This document shows, piece after piece, positions 1-8,347 of a stretch of 42,119 nt of DNA. The notes beneath the pieces are model-generated. The model ran no database searches. It saw only the letters and a program-made list of their open reading frames with translations, and was not told where the DNA came from. How positions within the stretch are numbered: position 1 is the stretch's first letter; every line of letters begins with the position of its first letter. The stretch is from contig WRFE01000006.1 of NCBI GenBank assembly GCA_009778965.1, positions 1 to 42,119 of the forward strand. Direction: 5' to 3'. The DNA comes from Candidatus Endomicrobium labiotermitis (lineage in GTDB: Bacteria > Elusimicrobiota > Endomicrobiia > Endomicrobiales > Endomicrobiaceae). A program made the position numbers and the translations under genes.

Positions 1-20
1 CATCAAGCTTTTACCTATTG

Positions 21-80
21 GCGTTGGAGAACCTGATGACGGCGGGCTTTTAGCCCTATTCTGCGTCGTTCTTCCAACGC
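21..80. repeat. Imperfect long hairpin in the left-edge intergenic region
   Basis: GCGTTGGA at 21-28 is the reverse complement of TCCAACGC at 73-80, and an inner pair GGGCT (44-48) / AGCCC (52-56) forms the tip. The arms are partly complementary in between. No run of T follows on either strand, so it is not a clear terminator. It may be a dispersed repeat like others in this window. The rest of 1-199 holds no gene that I can support. Confidence 0.4.
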
Positions 81-154
81 CCTTATACGCTTAATTATAT
101 ATTCTTTTTAAGGAACAATTCTGACAACTAAGGAACAACTACATTTAAAGTGAT

Positions 155-193
155 AATTCCTATTCAGCAATGCTGAGCTAAAATGATAGGATT
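155..193. repeat. Imperfect inverted repeat just downstream of mazG
   Basis: AATTCCTAT and ATAGGATTT flank an inner CAGCA/TGCTG pair, giving a stem about 10 nt beyond the mazG stop on the minus strand. It could end or stabilise the mazG transcript. No good U-run follows, so termination is only a guess. Confidence 0.3.
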
Positions 194-199
194 TATTAA

Positions 200-604
200 T
201 CAGGCAGGTTTTTTCTTCTTATCGGCTTTTTCTTTGGCTTTAATTTTTTTCCACATTTCTATTATGTCTTTTGTATTTTTTACTTTATAATTACTAAAAA
301 TGTGAGGATGTCTGCGAATAAGTTTTTTATTCAGACCGTTAATTACCGCGGCTATATCGAAAGTTTTATTTTCTTTGGCTATCTGCGCGTGAAAAACAAC
401 CTGTAACAGTATATCTCCCAGCTCTTCTTCAAGATTTTCAACGTCTTTATTTCTTACGGCGGATTTTAATTCTTTGCTTTCGGAAATAAGATATTTCACA
501 AGCGACTCATGCGTCTGTTTTTTGTCCCACATACAGCCGTTTTTGGAACGCAATTTTGCCATAATATCTACAAGTTTTTCAAACTCTTTTAAATATTTTT
601 TCAT
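200..604 (-). CDS. mazG: MazG-type nucleoside triphosphate pyrophosphohydrolase
   Basis: Predicted 134-residue cytosolic enzyme of the all-alpha NTP pyrophosphatase superfamily, which hydrolyses (d)NTPs to monophosphate and PPi and cleans nucleotide pools. Family motifs seen are CMWDKKQTHESL near the N-terminus, the metal-binding ESKEL and EEELGDILLQ segments, and RRHPHIF. It has a single MazG domain, about half the length of the two-domain E. coli protein. I chose the ATG at 604 because AGAGG lies 7 nt upstream; a TTG at 610 would sit almost on that site. The C-terminus is Lys-rich. It is the last gene of a minus-strand run after comM, with a dispersed repeat in the gap. The family is clear; the exact substrate is not. 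Confidence 0.88.
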   Translation of the reverse strand: MKKYLKEFEKLVDIMAKLRSKNGCMWDKKQTHESLVKYLISESKELKSAVRNKDVENLEEELGDILLQVVFHAQIAKENKTFDIAAVINGLNKKLIRRHPHIFSNYKVKNTKDIIEMWKKIKAKEKADKKKKPA

Positions 605-640
605 TTTCAATCCTCTTATGTTCTAACAACTGCAAAAAAC

Positions 641-677
641 AACCCCTCACCCTGCCCTCTCCCGCAAGGGGCGAGGG
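641..677. repeat. Dispersed CCCTCACCCTGCCCTCTCCC repeat, copy 1
   Basis: A 37-bp GC-rich element between mazG and comM. It is identical, base for base, to 13971-14007 inside trpC. A related copy in the opposite orientation lies at 10458-10497. It carries a short internal hairpin, CCC GCAA GGG. Confidence 0.85.
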
Positions 678-681
678 TAAA

Positions 682-2199
682 TTACCTGTCTAAAGAGCGG
701 TAACGTATGGCCTCGGCAATGTGTCCGCTTTTTATGGTTTCGCTGTTTTCCAAATCGGCTATCGTTCTTGCGACTTTTAATATTCTGTCATAAGCGCGGG
801 CGGAAAAATTAAATTTTTCTATAGCGGTTTTTAGCGTTTCCTCCGCTTTTTCGTCTAAAACGCAAAATTTCTTTATATCTTTCGCGCTCATTTGAGCATT
901 CGCGTATATTTTTGATTTTTTAAATCTTTCGGTTTGTTTCTCTCTTGCTTTAACAACGCGTTTTCTTATTTCAGACGAACTTTCTCCCGAAGCGTTCATC
1001 TGCGCAAGTTCGGAAACCTTTAATGCAGGAACTTCTATATGTATATCAATTCTGTCAAGAAGAGGTCCGGAAATTTTATTTTTATATTTTTGAACCTGGT
1101 ACGGATTGCACGAGCACTGTTTTTCCCTATGTCCCAAATTCCCGCACGGGCATGGATTCATTGCGGCAACAAGCATAAACGAAGCGGGAAAAGTTATGCT
1201 GCTTTTCGCGCGTGAAACAGATATTTGTTTATCTTCCAAAGGCTGTCTTAATATTTCTAAAGCGTCTCTGCGAAATTCCGCAAACTCGTCAAGAAACAAA
1301 ACTCCGTTATGCGCAAGACTTACTTCGCCGGGTTTAGGATAATTACCTCCGCCTGCCAAAGCTATAGCGGAAGCAGTATGATGAGGATTTCTGAACGTTC
1401 TTTGTTTTATAAGTCCGCCGGAAAAACTGTGCCCTGAAGCAGACCAGATTTTAGTTGTCTCGACAGACTCATCAAAAGACATGTTAGGCAAAATTCCGGA
1501 AATTCTTTTAGCTATCATTGTCTTGCCGGAACCGGGAGGTCCGGACATTATTATATTGTGACTGCCCGCCGCGGCAATTTCTGCGGCTCTTTTTGCGGCA
1601 AGCTGGCCTTTTATATCTGCAAAATCATATTCGCTTTCAACTGATTCATCAAAACTGCCAACATCGTAAACAAACGGTTCAAGCATTATTTCGCCATTAA
1701 TAAATTTGACGACTTCCGAAAGATTTTTGAACGGATAAACGCTTATATCTTTAGCAACAGCCGCTTCCTCTTTGTTCAAAAAAGGAATTATAAAACTTTT
1801 TATGCCGTTTTTCTTTAAACCCAACGCTATAGGCAAAATACCCTTGACCTTTCGTATAGAACCATCCAATGCCAATTCCCCTGAGGCACAAAAACATTTT
1901 AATTTATCTTTATTGATTTTACCGCACGATGAAAGAATGCCCAAAGCTATGGGCAAATCAAAAGATCCGCCTTCTTTTTTAATATCGGCAGGCGCAAGGT
2001 TTACGGTAATTCTTTTTGAAGGAAAATCAAAACCGGAATTTTTTAAGGCGGCTACAACCCTGTCGCGGGACTCTTTTACAGCGGCGTCAGGAAGTCCGAC
2101 TATTGAAAAAACCGGCATCCCGGAAGATATATAAGTTTCAACTTCAATCAAATTCGCGTCAATGCCGTTAATAGCAGCGGAATAAATAAGGGAAATCAT
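682..2199 (-). CDS. comM: YifB/ComM family Mg-chelatase-like AAA+ ATPase
   Basis: Full-length 505-residue member of the YifB/ComM family. In naturally competent bacteria ComM is a hexameric helicase that promotes branch migration during transformation; elsewhere its role is uncertain. The N-terminal 180 residues form a Lon-S16-like domain (IVGLPDAAVKESRDRV, ITVNLAPADIKKEG). A ChlI-type AAA+ core follows, with Walker A GPPGSGKT and Walker B LFLDEFAEF. Next is a Cys cluster (CPCGNLGHREKQCSC) and a C-terminal helical domain with FSARAYDRILKVARTIADL. The start ATG at 2199 has a modest GAGAG upstream and lies 9 nt after the preceding gene, so co-transcription is likely. No other competence gene is in the window. 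Confidence 0.93.
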   Translation of the reverse strand: MISLIYSAAINGIDANLIEVETYISSGMPVFSIVGLPDAAVKESRDRVVAALKNSGFDFPSKRITVNLAPADIKKEGGSFDLPIALGILSSCGKINKDKLKCFCASGELALDGSIRKVKGILPIALGLKKNGIKSFIIPFLNKEEAAVAKDISVYPFKNLSEVVKFINGEIMLEPFVYDVGSFDESVESEYDFADIKGQLAAKRAAEIAAAGSHNIIMSGPPGSGKTMIAKRISGILPNMSFDESVETTKIWSASGHSFSGGLIKQRTFRNPHHTASAIALAGGGNYPKPGEVSLAHNGVLFLDEFAEFRRDALEILRQPLEDKQISVSRAKSSITFPASFMLVAAMNPCPCGNLGHREKQCSCNPYQVQKYKNKISGPLLDRIDIHIEVPALKVSELAQMNASGESSSEIRKRVVKAREKQTERFKKSKIYANAQMSAKDIKKFCVLDEKAEETLKTAIEKFNFSARAYDRILKVARTIADLENSETIKSGHIAEAIRYRSLDR

Positions 2200-2208
2200 A
2201 TAGGCTCT

Positions 2209-2535
2209 CTAATATTCTATCATCTTTAAAAAAACTATAAAAACAGCCGCATAACTTAAAACCGTAAAAATTGTCCAAAACGTTTTAGCAAGCATTTCTT
2301 TAGGACTTACCTTAAACAACCCGCACCCTGCAATATATGAAACTCTTGCTATTATCGAAACTATTAACGCAATCAAGAAACAAGTTATTGCAATCAGCGC
2401 GAAAATTATAATAGATCCTATTAAAACTCCAGACATAAAGCCTGTCAAAATGAGCTGTTTGTCTATAAAATAATACAATGCCATGCTCATCGCGTATAAA
2501 ATTATAAGAAAAAGCCATTTTTTATTGTAAAACAT
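2209..2535 (-). CDS. Small membrane protein of unknown function
   Basis: I do not recognise this 108-residue protein. It is mostly hydrophobic, with about four possible membrane segments at residues 8-24, 30-45, 47-67 and 86-104, and few charged residues. A polar stretch containing FKVSPKEMLAKT precedes the last segment. A GAGG site lies 5 nt before the ATG, and only 2 nt separate it from the upstream TPR gene, so both are probably translated from one mRNA. Its position between the TPR gene and comM suggests a passive place in a housekeeping operon. It could be an inner-membrane partner of the TPR protein, but nothing in the sequence shows this. Confidence 0.7.
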   Translation of the reverse strand: MFYNKKWLFLIILYAMSMALYYFIDKQLILTGFMSGVLIGSIIIFALIAITCFLIALIVSIIARVSYIAGCGLFKVSPKEMLAKTFWTIFTVLSYAAVFIVFLKMIEY

Positions 2536-2537
2536 TT

Positions 2538-3578
2538 TTACCTCAATAAGTCTATTCCTATATTTTTCAATTCATAGACAGCTTCATCACTGCCCCGATA
2601 AGCTGCTTTTTGAAGATATTCTACAGCTTCGTTCTTCCTGCCTAATTCTTTATAAGACATGCCAAGCAAATAGTTGGCCTTATCGCTGTCAGAATTAATA
2701 TTAAATGCCTGAAGCGCCCAAAAAACCGCATCGTCAAAACACAAATCGTCGTAATAAACCTGCCCTATTTTTATATACGGCAATACATAATTCGGCTCTA
2801 CCCCTATGGCTCTTTTGTATTTAAGCATAGCGGCAGCTTTGTCGTTCATTTTCAAATACATATCACCAAGATTACAATATGCAGCGGTAAATGTATAATC
2901 AATATCTATAGCTCTTTGATAATAATCGGCTGCTTCTTTATATCTTTCTTCTTCCCTGAAAGTATGTCCTATTAAATTATAAAAACCCGGCGGACTGAAG
3001 TTGCTTGCAAGAAGCGCTCTTCTGTACCAGGCGCGGGCAGTATCCTGCATACCGCAATTACGATAACTGAGCCCTATAAGAATATACGCCTTTTCCATAT
3101 CAGGAGAAAAATTGATTGCTTTTTCAAGACACTCTACGCTCTGCAAAAACATATCGGAACTATTTGCCGAGTAGGCTTTTTGGTAATACGCATTACCCAG
3201 AAGATAATAAGTATCTGAGTTATATGGATCTATTTCCACGGAAAGTTTTAAATTTTTTATAGCCAAATCATAATTTCCGAGCTTGAAAAGAGCTACTCCG
3301 TAATTTCTGAATACTTCAGGGCCTTCTGCTCCCAAGCCCACGGCTTTATTAAAATATTTCGCAGCCATAAAATATTGTTCGTGCGCGAAATAAGAGTTGG
3401 CTTTTTGCAAAATAACGTCTTTTGAATAGCCGCTATTCTTCGCGTAATAAACAATACCGCAAACCAATAAAAAACATAATGTCAGAATAACGCTTATTCT
3501 GAAATTTGTATCTCGTTTCTTTTTTAATATGCCTGCGACTTTATGTGCGGGAACCATGTCTGTATTATAGGACACCAT
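2538..3578 (-). CDS. Membrane-anchored TPR-repeat protein
   Basis: This 346-residue protein has a short basic cytoplasmic start, one membrane segment around residues 29-47 (VILTLCFLLVCGIVYYA), and then tetratricopeptide repeats to the end. The repeats show the usual spacing of small and aromatic residues (A..Y...G.., P). Examples are AKYFNKAVGLG, AIKNLKLSVEIDP, AADYYQRAIDID, AMLKYKRAIGVEP and AVEYLQKAA. Such proteins are scaffolds on the periplasmic face of the inner membrane; the partner cannot be read from sequence. The start at 3578 has a weak GGAAA site and follows the previous stop by 1 nt, pointing to translational coupling. A second ATG 7 codons on lacks a ribosome site. Confidence 0.85.
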   Translation of the reverse strand: MVSYNTDMVPAHKVAGILKKKRDTNFRISVILTLCFLLVCGIVYYAKNSGYSKDVILQKANSYFAHEQYFMAAKYFNKAVGLGAEGPEVFRNYGVALFKLGNYDLAIKNLKLSVEIDPYNSDTYYLLGNAYYQKAYSANSSDMFLQSVECLEKAINFSPDMEKAYILIGLSYRNCGMQDTARAWYRRALLASNFSPPGFYNLIGHTFREEERYKEAADYYQRAIDIDYTFTAAYCNLGDMYLKMNDKAAAMLKYKRAIGVEPNYVLPYIKIGQVYYDDLCFDDAVFWALQAFNINSDSDKANYLLGMSYKELGRKNEAVEYLQKAAYRGSDEAVYELKNIGIDLLR

Positions 3579-3579
3579 T

Positions 3580-5115
3580 TCAGTTTCCGCAATATATTTT
3601 TTCGCCGACAGCGGTTTTAGAAACGCTTTTGTATCCGTTTTTTTTAAGGAGTTTAATCATTTGAGGCAGCGTTTTAGCGTCAGAGTGTATTAAAAACATT
3701 TTAGTATTTCCTGTTTGGTTTGAAAGCCATTTTTTAAGCATAGTAAAATCCGGATGGTCGGTAAATATTTCGTATTTTTTTATGCTTGCGCGCGGCTTTA
3801 CGCCTTCAATATTTTTTCCGGCAAGCATTTTTCCGGCAATGCTTGAAAGGCTTACGTAATTTACTATCATAATAAAAACATCTTCTTTCACAATTAATTT
3901 CGGAACGACTTTTTCTGACATTCCTTTGTCCATATCACCGCTGGCAGAAAACAATATCATCTGCCTGTCGTAACTTCTTACAGGCTGAAGCCTTGTATTT
4001 TCAGGCAAAAGAGTTTTGCTTTCGTAAAAAGCCTCTGTAAACCAGTCTCCGCTTTTTTCCGAAAGTTCTTTTTGATATGCGTCGGTTATGATGTTGGCGC
4101 TGGGTGAAATTGAAAATATAGGAATTTTTTTGGAAAGTTTTCCGCTGTCCTGCATAAGTTTAAGTTCGTATAACAATTTTTGGGTTCTGTTAAAAGAAAG
4201 CGCCGGAATCCAGACTATTTTTCCGTCCGATAAAGCTTGTTCCAAATCATGCCGGAAAATATCATAGCCTTTTTCCGAAAAGCTTTCTTTTCTGCCGTAA
4301 GTCGCTTCCACAAAAACAAAGTCGGCTTTTTCGGGAATTTCAAACATTCCGTTAATTCTTGAATAGCCGCTTCCCAAATCCCCTGAAAACAGAATTTTTT
4401 TATTTCCCGCTGTAAACATTATGCTCGAGGAACCGGGAATATGTCCGGCATTTATAAGCTTAAAAATTACTGTATCTGATAATTCGGTATCTTCACCATA
4501 TTCTTTTGTTATAAAAAACTTTTCAATATTTTTCGCTTCAACAGCGCTGCATTCTTTACAAAGCCTGAAACGCACGCCTGCCTCTTTTTCAACTTCAGAC
4601 AAAAGCATAGTATCGCTTGATTCTTCAGTCGTTTTTATGTTTTTTCTACAGTCGTTGGCCCAATGTATTACAACGCTGTTGTGGGAAGCAAGAGATTTAT
4701 TCTTTTGGCTTTGCGACCAAAACCATTTTCTTTCAATCAAATCCAGACCGTTTCTTTCTCTGAAAAGCGTAAGCGCCAGCTCTTTTGTTGCGGGAGTGGA
4801 GTAAATATTCCCTTCAAAACCTTTACTTATCAAGAGAGGAATTCTCCCGGAATGATCTAAATGAGCATGGGTTAAAATTAAAGCGTCGGCTTGTATAAGT
4901 TCCTGCGGTATATAAACATTTCTTTTGTCAAAGTCATCTTCGCCGTCGTCTTCCATAAAAAGCCCGCAATCGACTATTATCTTTTTACCGCCGGACTCAA
5001 GGAGAAAACAACTGCCGGACACAGTTCCCGCCGCACCGTAAGGTGTTACGGTCGTGTCTGCCCATACAACAACAGAAAATATTAAAATAAATATAAACGC
5101 AATAAATTTTTTCAT
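3580..5115 (-). CDS. Predicted exported metallo-beta-lactamase/beta-CASP hydrolase
   Basis: A 511-residue MBL-fold protein with a beta-CASP insertion, the architecture of RNase J/CPSF-73-like and YsH-type RNA-processing enzymes. Zinc ligands are visible: VDCGLF, LTHAHLDHSG, NAGHIPGSSS, LFSGDLG and a late FTDHPD in place of the usual FSAHAD. The beta-CASP part includes FVEATYG and NYVSLSSIAGKMLAG. The usual GYQAxGTLGR-type loop is therefore divergent. The start at 5115 was chosen because it opens with a typical signal peptide (MKKFIAFIFILIFSVVVWADT) after a GAGG site. A longer reading frame from 5226 would overlap argS and bury the signal. Export is odd for this family, so the substrate is uncertain. 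It lies in the argS-to-mazG run. Confidence 0.82.
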   Translation of the reverse strand: MKKFIAFIFILIFSVVVWADTTVTPYGAAGTVSGSCFLLESGGKKIIVDCGLFMEDDGEDDFDKRNVYIPQELIQADALILTHAHLDHSGRIPLLISKGFEGNIYSTPATKELALTLFRERNGLDLIERKWFWSQSQKNKSLASHNSVVIHWANDCRKNIKTTEESSDTMLLSEVEKEAGVRFRLCKECSAVEAKNIEKFFITKEYGEDTELSDTVIFKLINAGHIPGSSSIMFTAGNKKILFSGDLGSGYSRINGMFEIPEKADFVFVEATYGRKESFSEKGYDIFRHDLEQALSDGKIVWIPALSFNRTQKLLYELKLMQDSGKLSKKIPIFSISPSANIITDAYQKELSEKSGDWFTEAFYESKTLLPENTRLQPVRSYDRQMILFSASGDMDKGMSEKVVPKLIVKEDVFIMIVNYVSLSSIAGKMLAGKNIEGVKPRASIKKYEIFTDHPDFTMLKKWLSNQTGNTKMFLIHSDAKTLPQMIKLLKKNGYKSVSKTAVGEKIYCGN

Positions 5116-5197
5116 AAACCTCAAAAAGTAAAAAATAACAATTAACAATTTAACGGCAAAAACGCGATTTTTATTGTTCTTTGTTATTTGCAAATTG

Positions 5198-6844
5198 TTA
5201 CATTTTCTCCGGCGCGCAAACGCCAAGCATATCCAAACCGTTTTTAATTATAACGCAAACAGCTTCTATAAGTTTTAACCTTGCTGACGTTAAAGCGGAA
5301 TCATCGCTTAAAACGCGGCATTTTTCGTAGAATTTATGATAAATGTCCGCAAGCTCTATTAAATATGCCGTAAAATGGTGCGGACTCATAGTTTTTTCGC
5401 AAACTGATAAAGTATCGCAAAAAGCGGCAAGCTTTTTTATTAAAACCCGTTCTTCATTCGTATTAAGCAAAGACAAATCCGCGTTTTCGGTTATATCGGT
5501 TCTGCTTTTACTTTCCCTAAATATTGAATTACAACGGGCATTTACATACTGCACATAAAATACCGGATTTTCGCTTGACTGCTTTTTAGCAAGTTCCAAA
5601 TCAAATTCCAGCTGAGAATCCGGAGCCCTGAGCAAAAAGAAAAAACGGCACGCGTCTTTGCCCACTTCATCTATAACTTCCTTAAGAGTTATAAATTCTC
5701 CGGTACGGGTAGACATGGCGACAGGCTGGCCGTTTCTGACAAGAGATACAAGCTGATATAAAATAACCTTTAACGTTTCTTTTGAAAAACCCAGCATCTG
5801 CACACAGGCGTTAATTCTTGCCACATAACCATGATGATCGGCTCCCCAAAGATTTACAAGTTTAGTAAAACCCCTTTCAAACTTATTTTTATGGTACGCG
5901 ACATCGGAAGCTAAATAAGTATATCTTCCGTCGGAACGTTTAAGCACCCTGTCTTTATCGTCGCCGAATTTTGTTGAAGCAAGCCACAACGCGCCGTCTT
6001 GCGCGTAAGCGTCGCCTTTGCTTAAAAGATATTCGCAGGATTTATCAACTTCAGTTTTACCGTCCGCGTCTTTATCAAAAGCTATCTTTCCTTCGGAAAA
6101 CCAGTTGTCAAACTCTACGGCAAAATCTTTCAAATCGCTTTCAATAGTCGCCAGTATGTCTTTTACCGCTTCTTTTTTAAAATCTATTTCATCAATGTTT
6201 TTGCCTTCGGCAATAAGCCTTTTCGCAGTATCTTTTATATAGTCACCCTGATAATGATCCGCCGGAAAGGGGATATCATCCCCTTTTAATTGTAAATACC
6301 TGACTCTTACGGACTCGGCAAGAACAAGCATTTGGTTGCCGACATCATTTAAATAATATTCTTTAGTGGTGTCATAACCCAGATGCTTTAAAACTCTTGA
6401 GAGAGAATCGCCTATCGCGGCTCCGCGGCCATGACCTATATGCAAGGGTCCGGTAGGATTTGCGGAAACAAATTCCACCATAATTTTTTCTTTATTGTTT
6501 GATTCTTTGCTTCCGTATTTATCTTTTGCCGAAAGAATTTTTTCAAGCTCGTTAAAAAGAACTTCATTTTTCAAATGAAGATTTATAAACCCGGCGCCCG
6601 CAATTTCCGCTTTATCTACAAAACCGCTTAAATCCCTCAAAATCAAATCTATGATCTCCGCGGCGACAATTCTCGGATTAGATTTTATTCTTTTAGCAAG
6701 AAGCATAGCGGCGTTAACGGCAAAATCCGCGTCTATGTTTTTAGGAGGTTCTTCAACCGAAAAGACAAAGTTTTCAATGCCTTTTTCTTTTGCGTATTTT
6801 CCGATAATTTCTTCAAGTTTTTCCGTAATCTGTTGTTTAATCAT
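5198..6844 (-). CDS. argS: Arginyl-tRNA synthetase
   Basis: A 548-residue class I aminoacyl-tRNA synthetase that charges tRNA-Arg in the cytosol. The N-terminal Add-1 domain (residues about 1-85) is followed by the catalytic Rossmann fold with the HIGH box in ANPTGPLHIGHGRGAAIGDS. The KMSKS loop is degenerate (VAMSTRTGEFITL), as is usual for many ArgS. YVQYVNARCNSIFRE then leads into the all-helical anticodon-binding DALR domain ending in NGLDMLGVCAPEKM. Length and order are normal. The ATG at 6844 has a weak GGGA site. The gap before it carries a dispersed repeat and a low-complexity stretch. An 82-nt AT-rich gap separates it from the exported hydrolase gene downstream. Confidence 0.97.
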   Translation of the reverse strand: MIKQQITEKLEEIIGKYAKEKGIENFVFSVEEPPKNIDADFAVNAAMLLAKRIKSNPRIVAAEIIDLILRDLSGFVDKAEIAGAGFINLHLKNEVLFNELEKILSAKDKYGSKESNNKEKIMVEFVSANPTGPLHIGHGRGAAIGDSLSRVLKHLGYDTTKEYYLNDVGNQMLVLAESVRVRYLQLKGDDIPFPADHYQGDYIKDTAKRLIAEGKNIDEIDFKKEAVKDILATIESDLKDFAVEFDNWFSEGKIAFDKDADGKTEVDKSCEYLLSKGDAYAQDGALWLASTKFGDDKDRVLKRSDGRYTYLASDVAYHKNKFERGFTKLVNLWGADHHGYVARINACVQMLGFSKETLKVILYQLVSLVRNGQPVAMSTRTGEFITLKEVIDEVGKDACRFFFLLRAPDSQLEFDLELAKKQSSENPVFYVQYVNARCNSIFRESKSRTDITENADLSLLNTNEERVLIKKLAAFCDTLSVCEKTMSPHHFTAYLIELADIYHKFYEKCRVLSDDSALTSARLKLIEAVCVIIKNGLDMLGVCAPEKM

Positions 6845-6862
6845 TTTATTTCCCGTTGTCTG

Positions 6863-6900
6863 TATTGCCGCGTCAGGACTTTGTCCTTCCTCGCAATGAC
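6863..6900. repeat. Dispersed ATTGC...GCAATGAC palindromic repeat upstream of argS
   Basis: It starts ATTGCCGCGTC and ends TCGCAATGAC, forming an imperfect hairpin. It belongs to the same family as copies at 12521-12595, 12844-12883, 34261-34294 and 34463-34506. It is followed on the plus strand by a low-complexity TATCTATTA run up to about 6935. Confidence 0.75.
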
Positions 6901-6942
6901 ACCTTTATCTTTTATCTATTACTTATTATCTATTCTCTGCCG

Positions 6943-7443
6943 TTACTGCCATTTCTCATATTTTACTTTTTCAGGCTGCCAGCCGTCTTTCGGCGGATTA
7001 TCATCCGCTGACTTTCCCATTACAACAAGAGAAAACGGCTTTATATTTTCAGACAGTTCGAACAGTTTTGAAAAATCCGCCATACGCTCTTCATTTCCGT
7101 AAATCCCGCACCATACCGAACCGTATCCTTTAGCAGTAGCAGCAAGAAGCATATTTTGCGTGGCTGCCGCACAGTCCTGCGGAAGATAGTGCTCATACAC
7201 AACACTTTCATCACCTACAATTAAAACAGCGACAGGAGCTTCAAGAACCATTTGGGCGGCACGGTGAATCTGCGATATTTTCTTATGCGTTTCTTTATCT
7301 TTTATAACTATAAACGAAAAACATCTTTTATTTCTTGCAGTCGGCGCTGACATTGCCGCCCTTAAAATATAGTTTAAATCATTTTCGTTAACATCGCCCG
7401 GCGCGTATTTTCTTACACTTTTTCTTTCAAGTAAAATATCCAT
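6943..7443 (-). CDS. Nitroreductase-family FMN-dependent oxidoreductase
   Basis: A 166-residue short nitroreductase-fold protein, expected to bind FMN as a homodimer and to use NAD(P)H. Motifs seen: ERKSVRKYAPGDV at the start (phosphate-binding Arg/Ser), AAMSAPTARNKRCFSFIVI, CAAATQNMLLAATAKGYGSVWCGIYG, and a C-terminal LVVMGKSADDNPPKDGW. The start at 7443 is supported by GGGAG 6 nt upstream. A longer frame from 7488 would overlap the upstream exonuclease gene and add a non-conserved extension. The physiological electron acceptor cannot be told. It follows the DnaQ-like gene by 22 nt, so the two are probably co-transcribed. Confidence 0.88.
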   Translation of the reverse strand: MDILLERKSVRKYAPGDVNENDLNYILRAAMSAPTARNKRCFSFIVIKDKETHKKISQIHRAAQMVLEAPVAVLIVGDESVVYEHYLPQDCAAATQNMLLAATAKGYGSVWCGIYGNEERMADFSKLFELSENIKPFSLVVMGKSADDNPPKDGWQPEKVKYEKWQ

Positions 7444-7465
7444 TTTCGCTCCCAAAGCTGTCAGT

Positions 7466-8050
7466 TTAACCGAATAAATCCGGTTCAATTGAATCTATGC
7501 CTTTCCTATACATATTTTTAAACAAATAATTCGCTACGGAAAACATTGTTAATACGTCTGCCATTGCTCTGTGCTTTAAACCTACTTCAACACCTATGGT
7601 TTCGGCAATATTTCCCAAAACGTTTGAATCAAAAGAAAAATACCGTCTTGCAAGTTTCAACGTGTCAATATAATAAACATCTTTTAAATTAATTCCGCTT
7701 TCTTTAAGCTCTTTGCAAACAAATGTCAAATCGAATTTAGCATTATGACAGACAAGAGTTCCTGCGCCGATAAAATCCGCTATGTCTTTAGCAATATCCG
7801 CAAATTTCGGAGCATTTAAAACCATGTCATCATATATAGAATGAATTTTAGAACATTCCGAAGGAATGGAAGATCCGGGATTTACAAGCATTTCATATCT
7901 TTCTTCAACGCCGTCTTTAAGTTTAAGCATAGCAATTTCAACTATTTTAGCGCCTTTAGCGCAATCTAGTCCGGTAGTTTCTATATCCAAAAACACCAAA
8001 TTATTCGGCGATTTCGTATATAATATTTTTGAATCCATAGAATTTATCAT
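7466..8050 (-). CDS. DnaQ-like 3'-5' exonuclease (DNA polymerase III epsilon family)
   Basis: A 194-residue DEDDh exonuclease. Exo I is FLDIETTGLD (Asp and Glu metal ligands), Exo II is CHNAKFDLTFV, and Exo III is HRAMADVLTM with the catalytic His. It could be the proofreading subunit of the replicase or a free-standing repair/RNA exonuclease. It lacks an obvious C-terminal polymerase-binding extension, so I give no gene symbol. ATG at 8050 follows a strong GAGGGG site. It is transcribed divergently from the outer-membrane barrel gene and is probably co-transcribed with the nitroreductase downstream. Confidence 0.88.
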   Translation of the reverse strand: MINSMDSKILYTKSPNNLVFLDIETTGLDCAKGAKIVEIAMLKLKDGVEERYEMLVNPGSSIPSECSKIHSIYDDMVLNAPKFADIAKDIADFIGAGTLVCHNAKFDLTFVCKELKESGINLKDVYYIDTLKLARRYFSFDSNVLGNIAETIGVEVGLKHRAMADVLTMFSVANYLFKNMYRKGIDSIEPDLFG

Positions 8051-8347
8051 TAACCCCTCATATAATAACTAGTTTGTTTGTGCCTTTGTCTTTGAACATC
8101 CTGTTTTGTTTATGTAAAGCGTATTACCGCAACTTATGAATTAAAAATTTAAAAAAATCTATTAAGGACTGTCTGAAGCGGCAACATTAAAAGTCTTTGC
8201 CTGCCGCGAGTTCCGCAAATTGTTTTTTAAATTTTTAATGAATGCGGTCGGCGCTTAAATAAATAAAACGAAAAAAATAATCACTTGTTTTTTCAATATT
8301 TATATTATATAACAAATAAGACGTTTTATAAACTACGGAGGATGAAA
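8051..8347. other. Divergent intergenic region with an AT-rich inverted repeat
   Basis: No gene is supported here. A perfect 17-bp inverted pair, ATTAAAAATTTAAAAAA (8140-8156) and its complement (8223-8239), encloses a GC-richer core with CTGCCGCGAG. This may be a dispersed element. Promoters for both flanking genes should lie here; only the plus-strand one is readable. Confidence 0.5.
8285..8313 (+). promoter_or_regulatory. Candidate sigma70-type promoter for the outer-membrane barrel gene
   Basis: TTGTTT at 8285-8290 and TATAAC at 8308-8313 are separated by 17 nt, 34 nt before the chosen start codon. The -10 box matches the consensus at 5 of 6 positions; the -35 box is weak. Read by eye only. 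Confidence 0.45.

Noticed and set aside
5198-6844. Degenerate KMSKS motif in ArgS
   Set aside because: Many bacterial ArgS lack a canonical KMSKS, so this is normal for the family.
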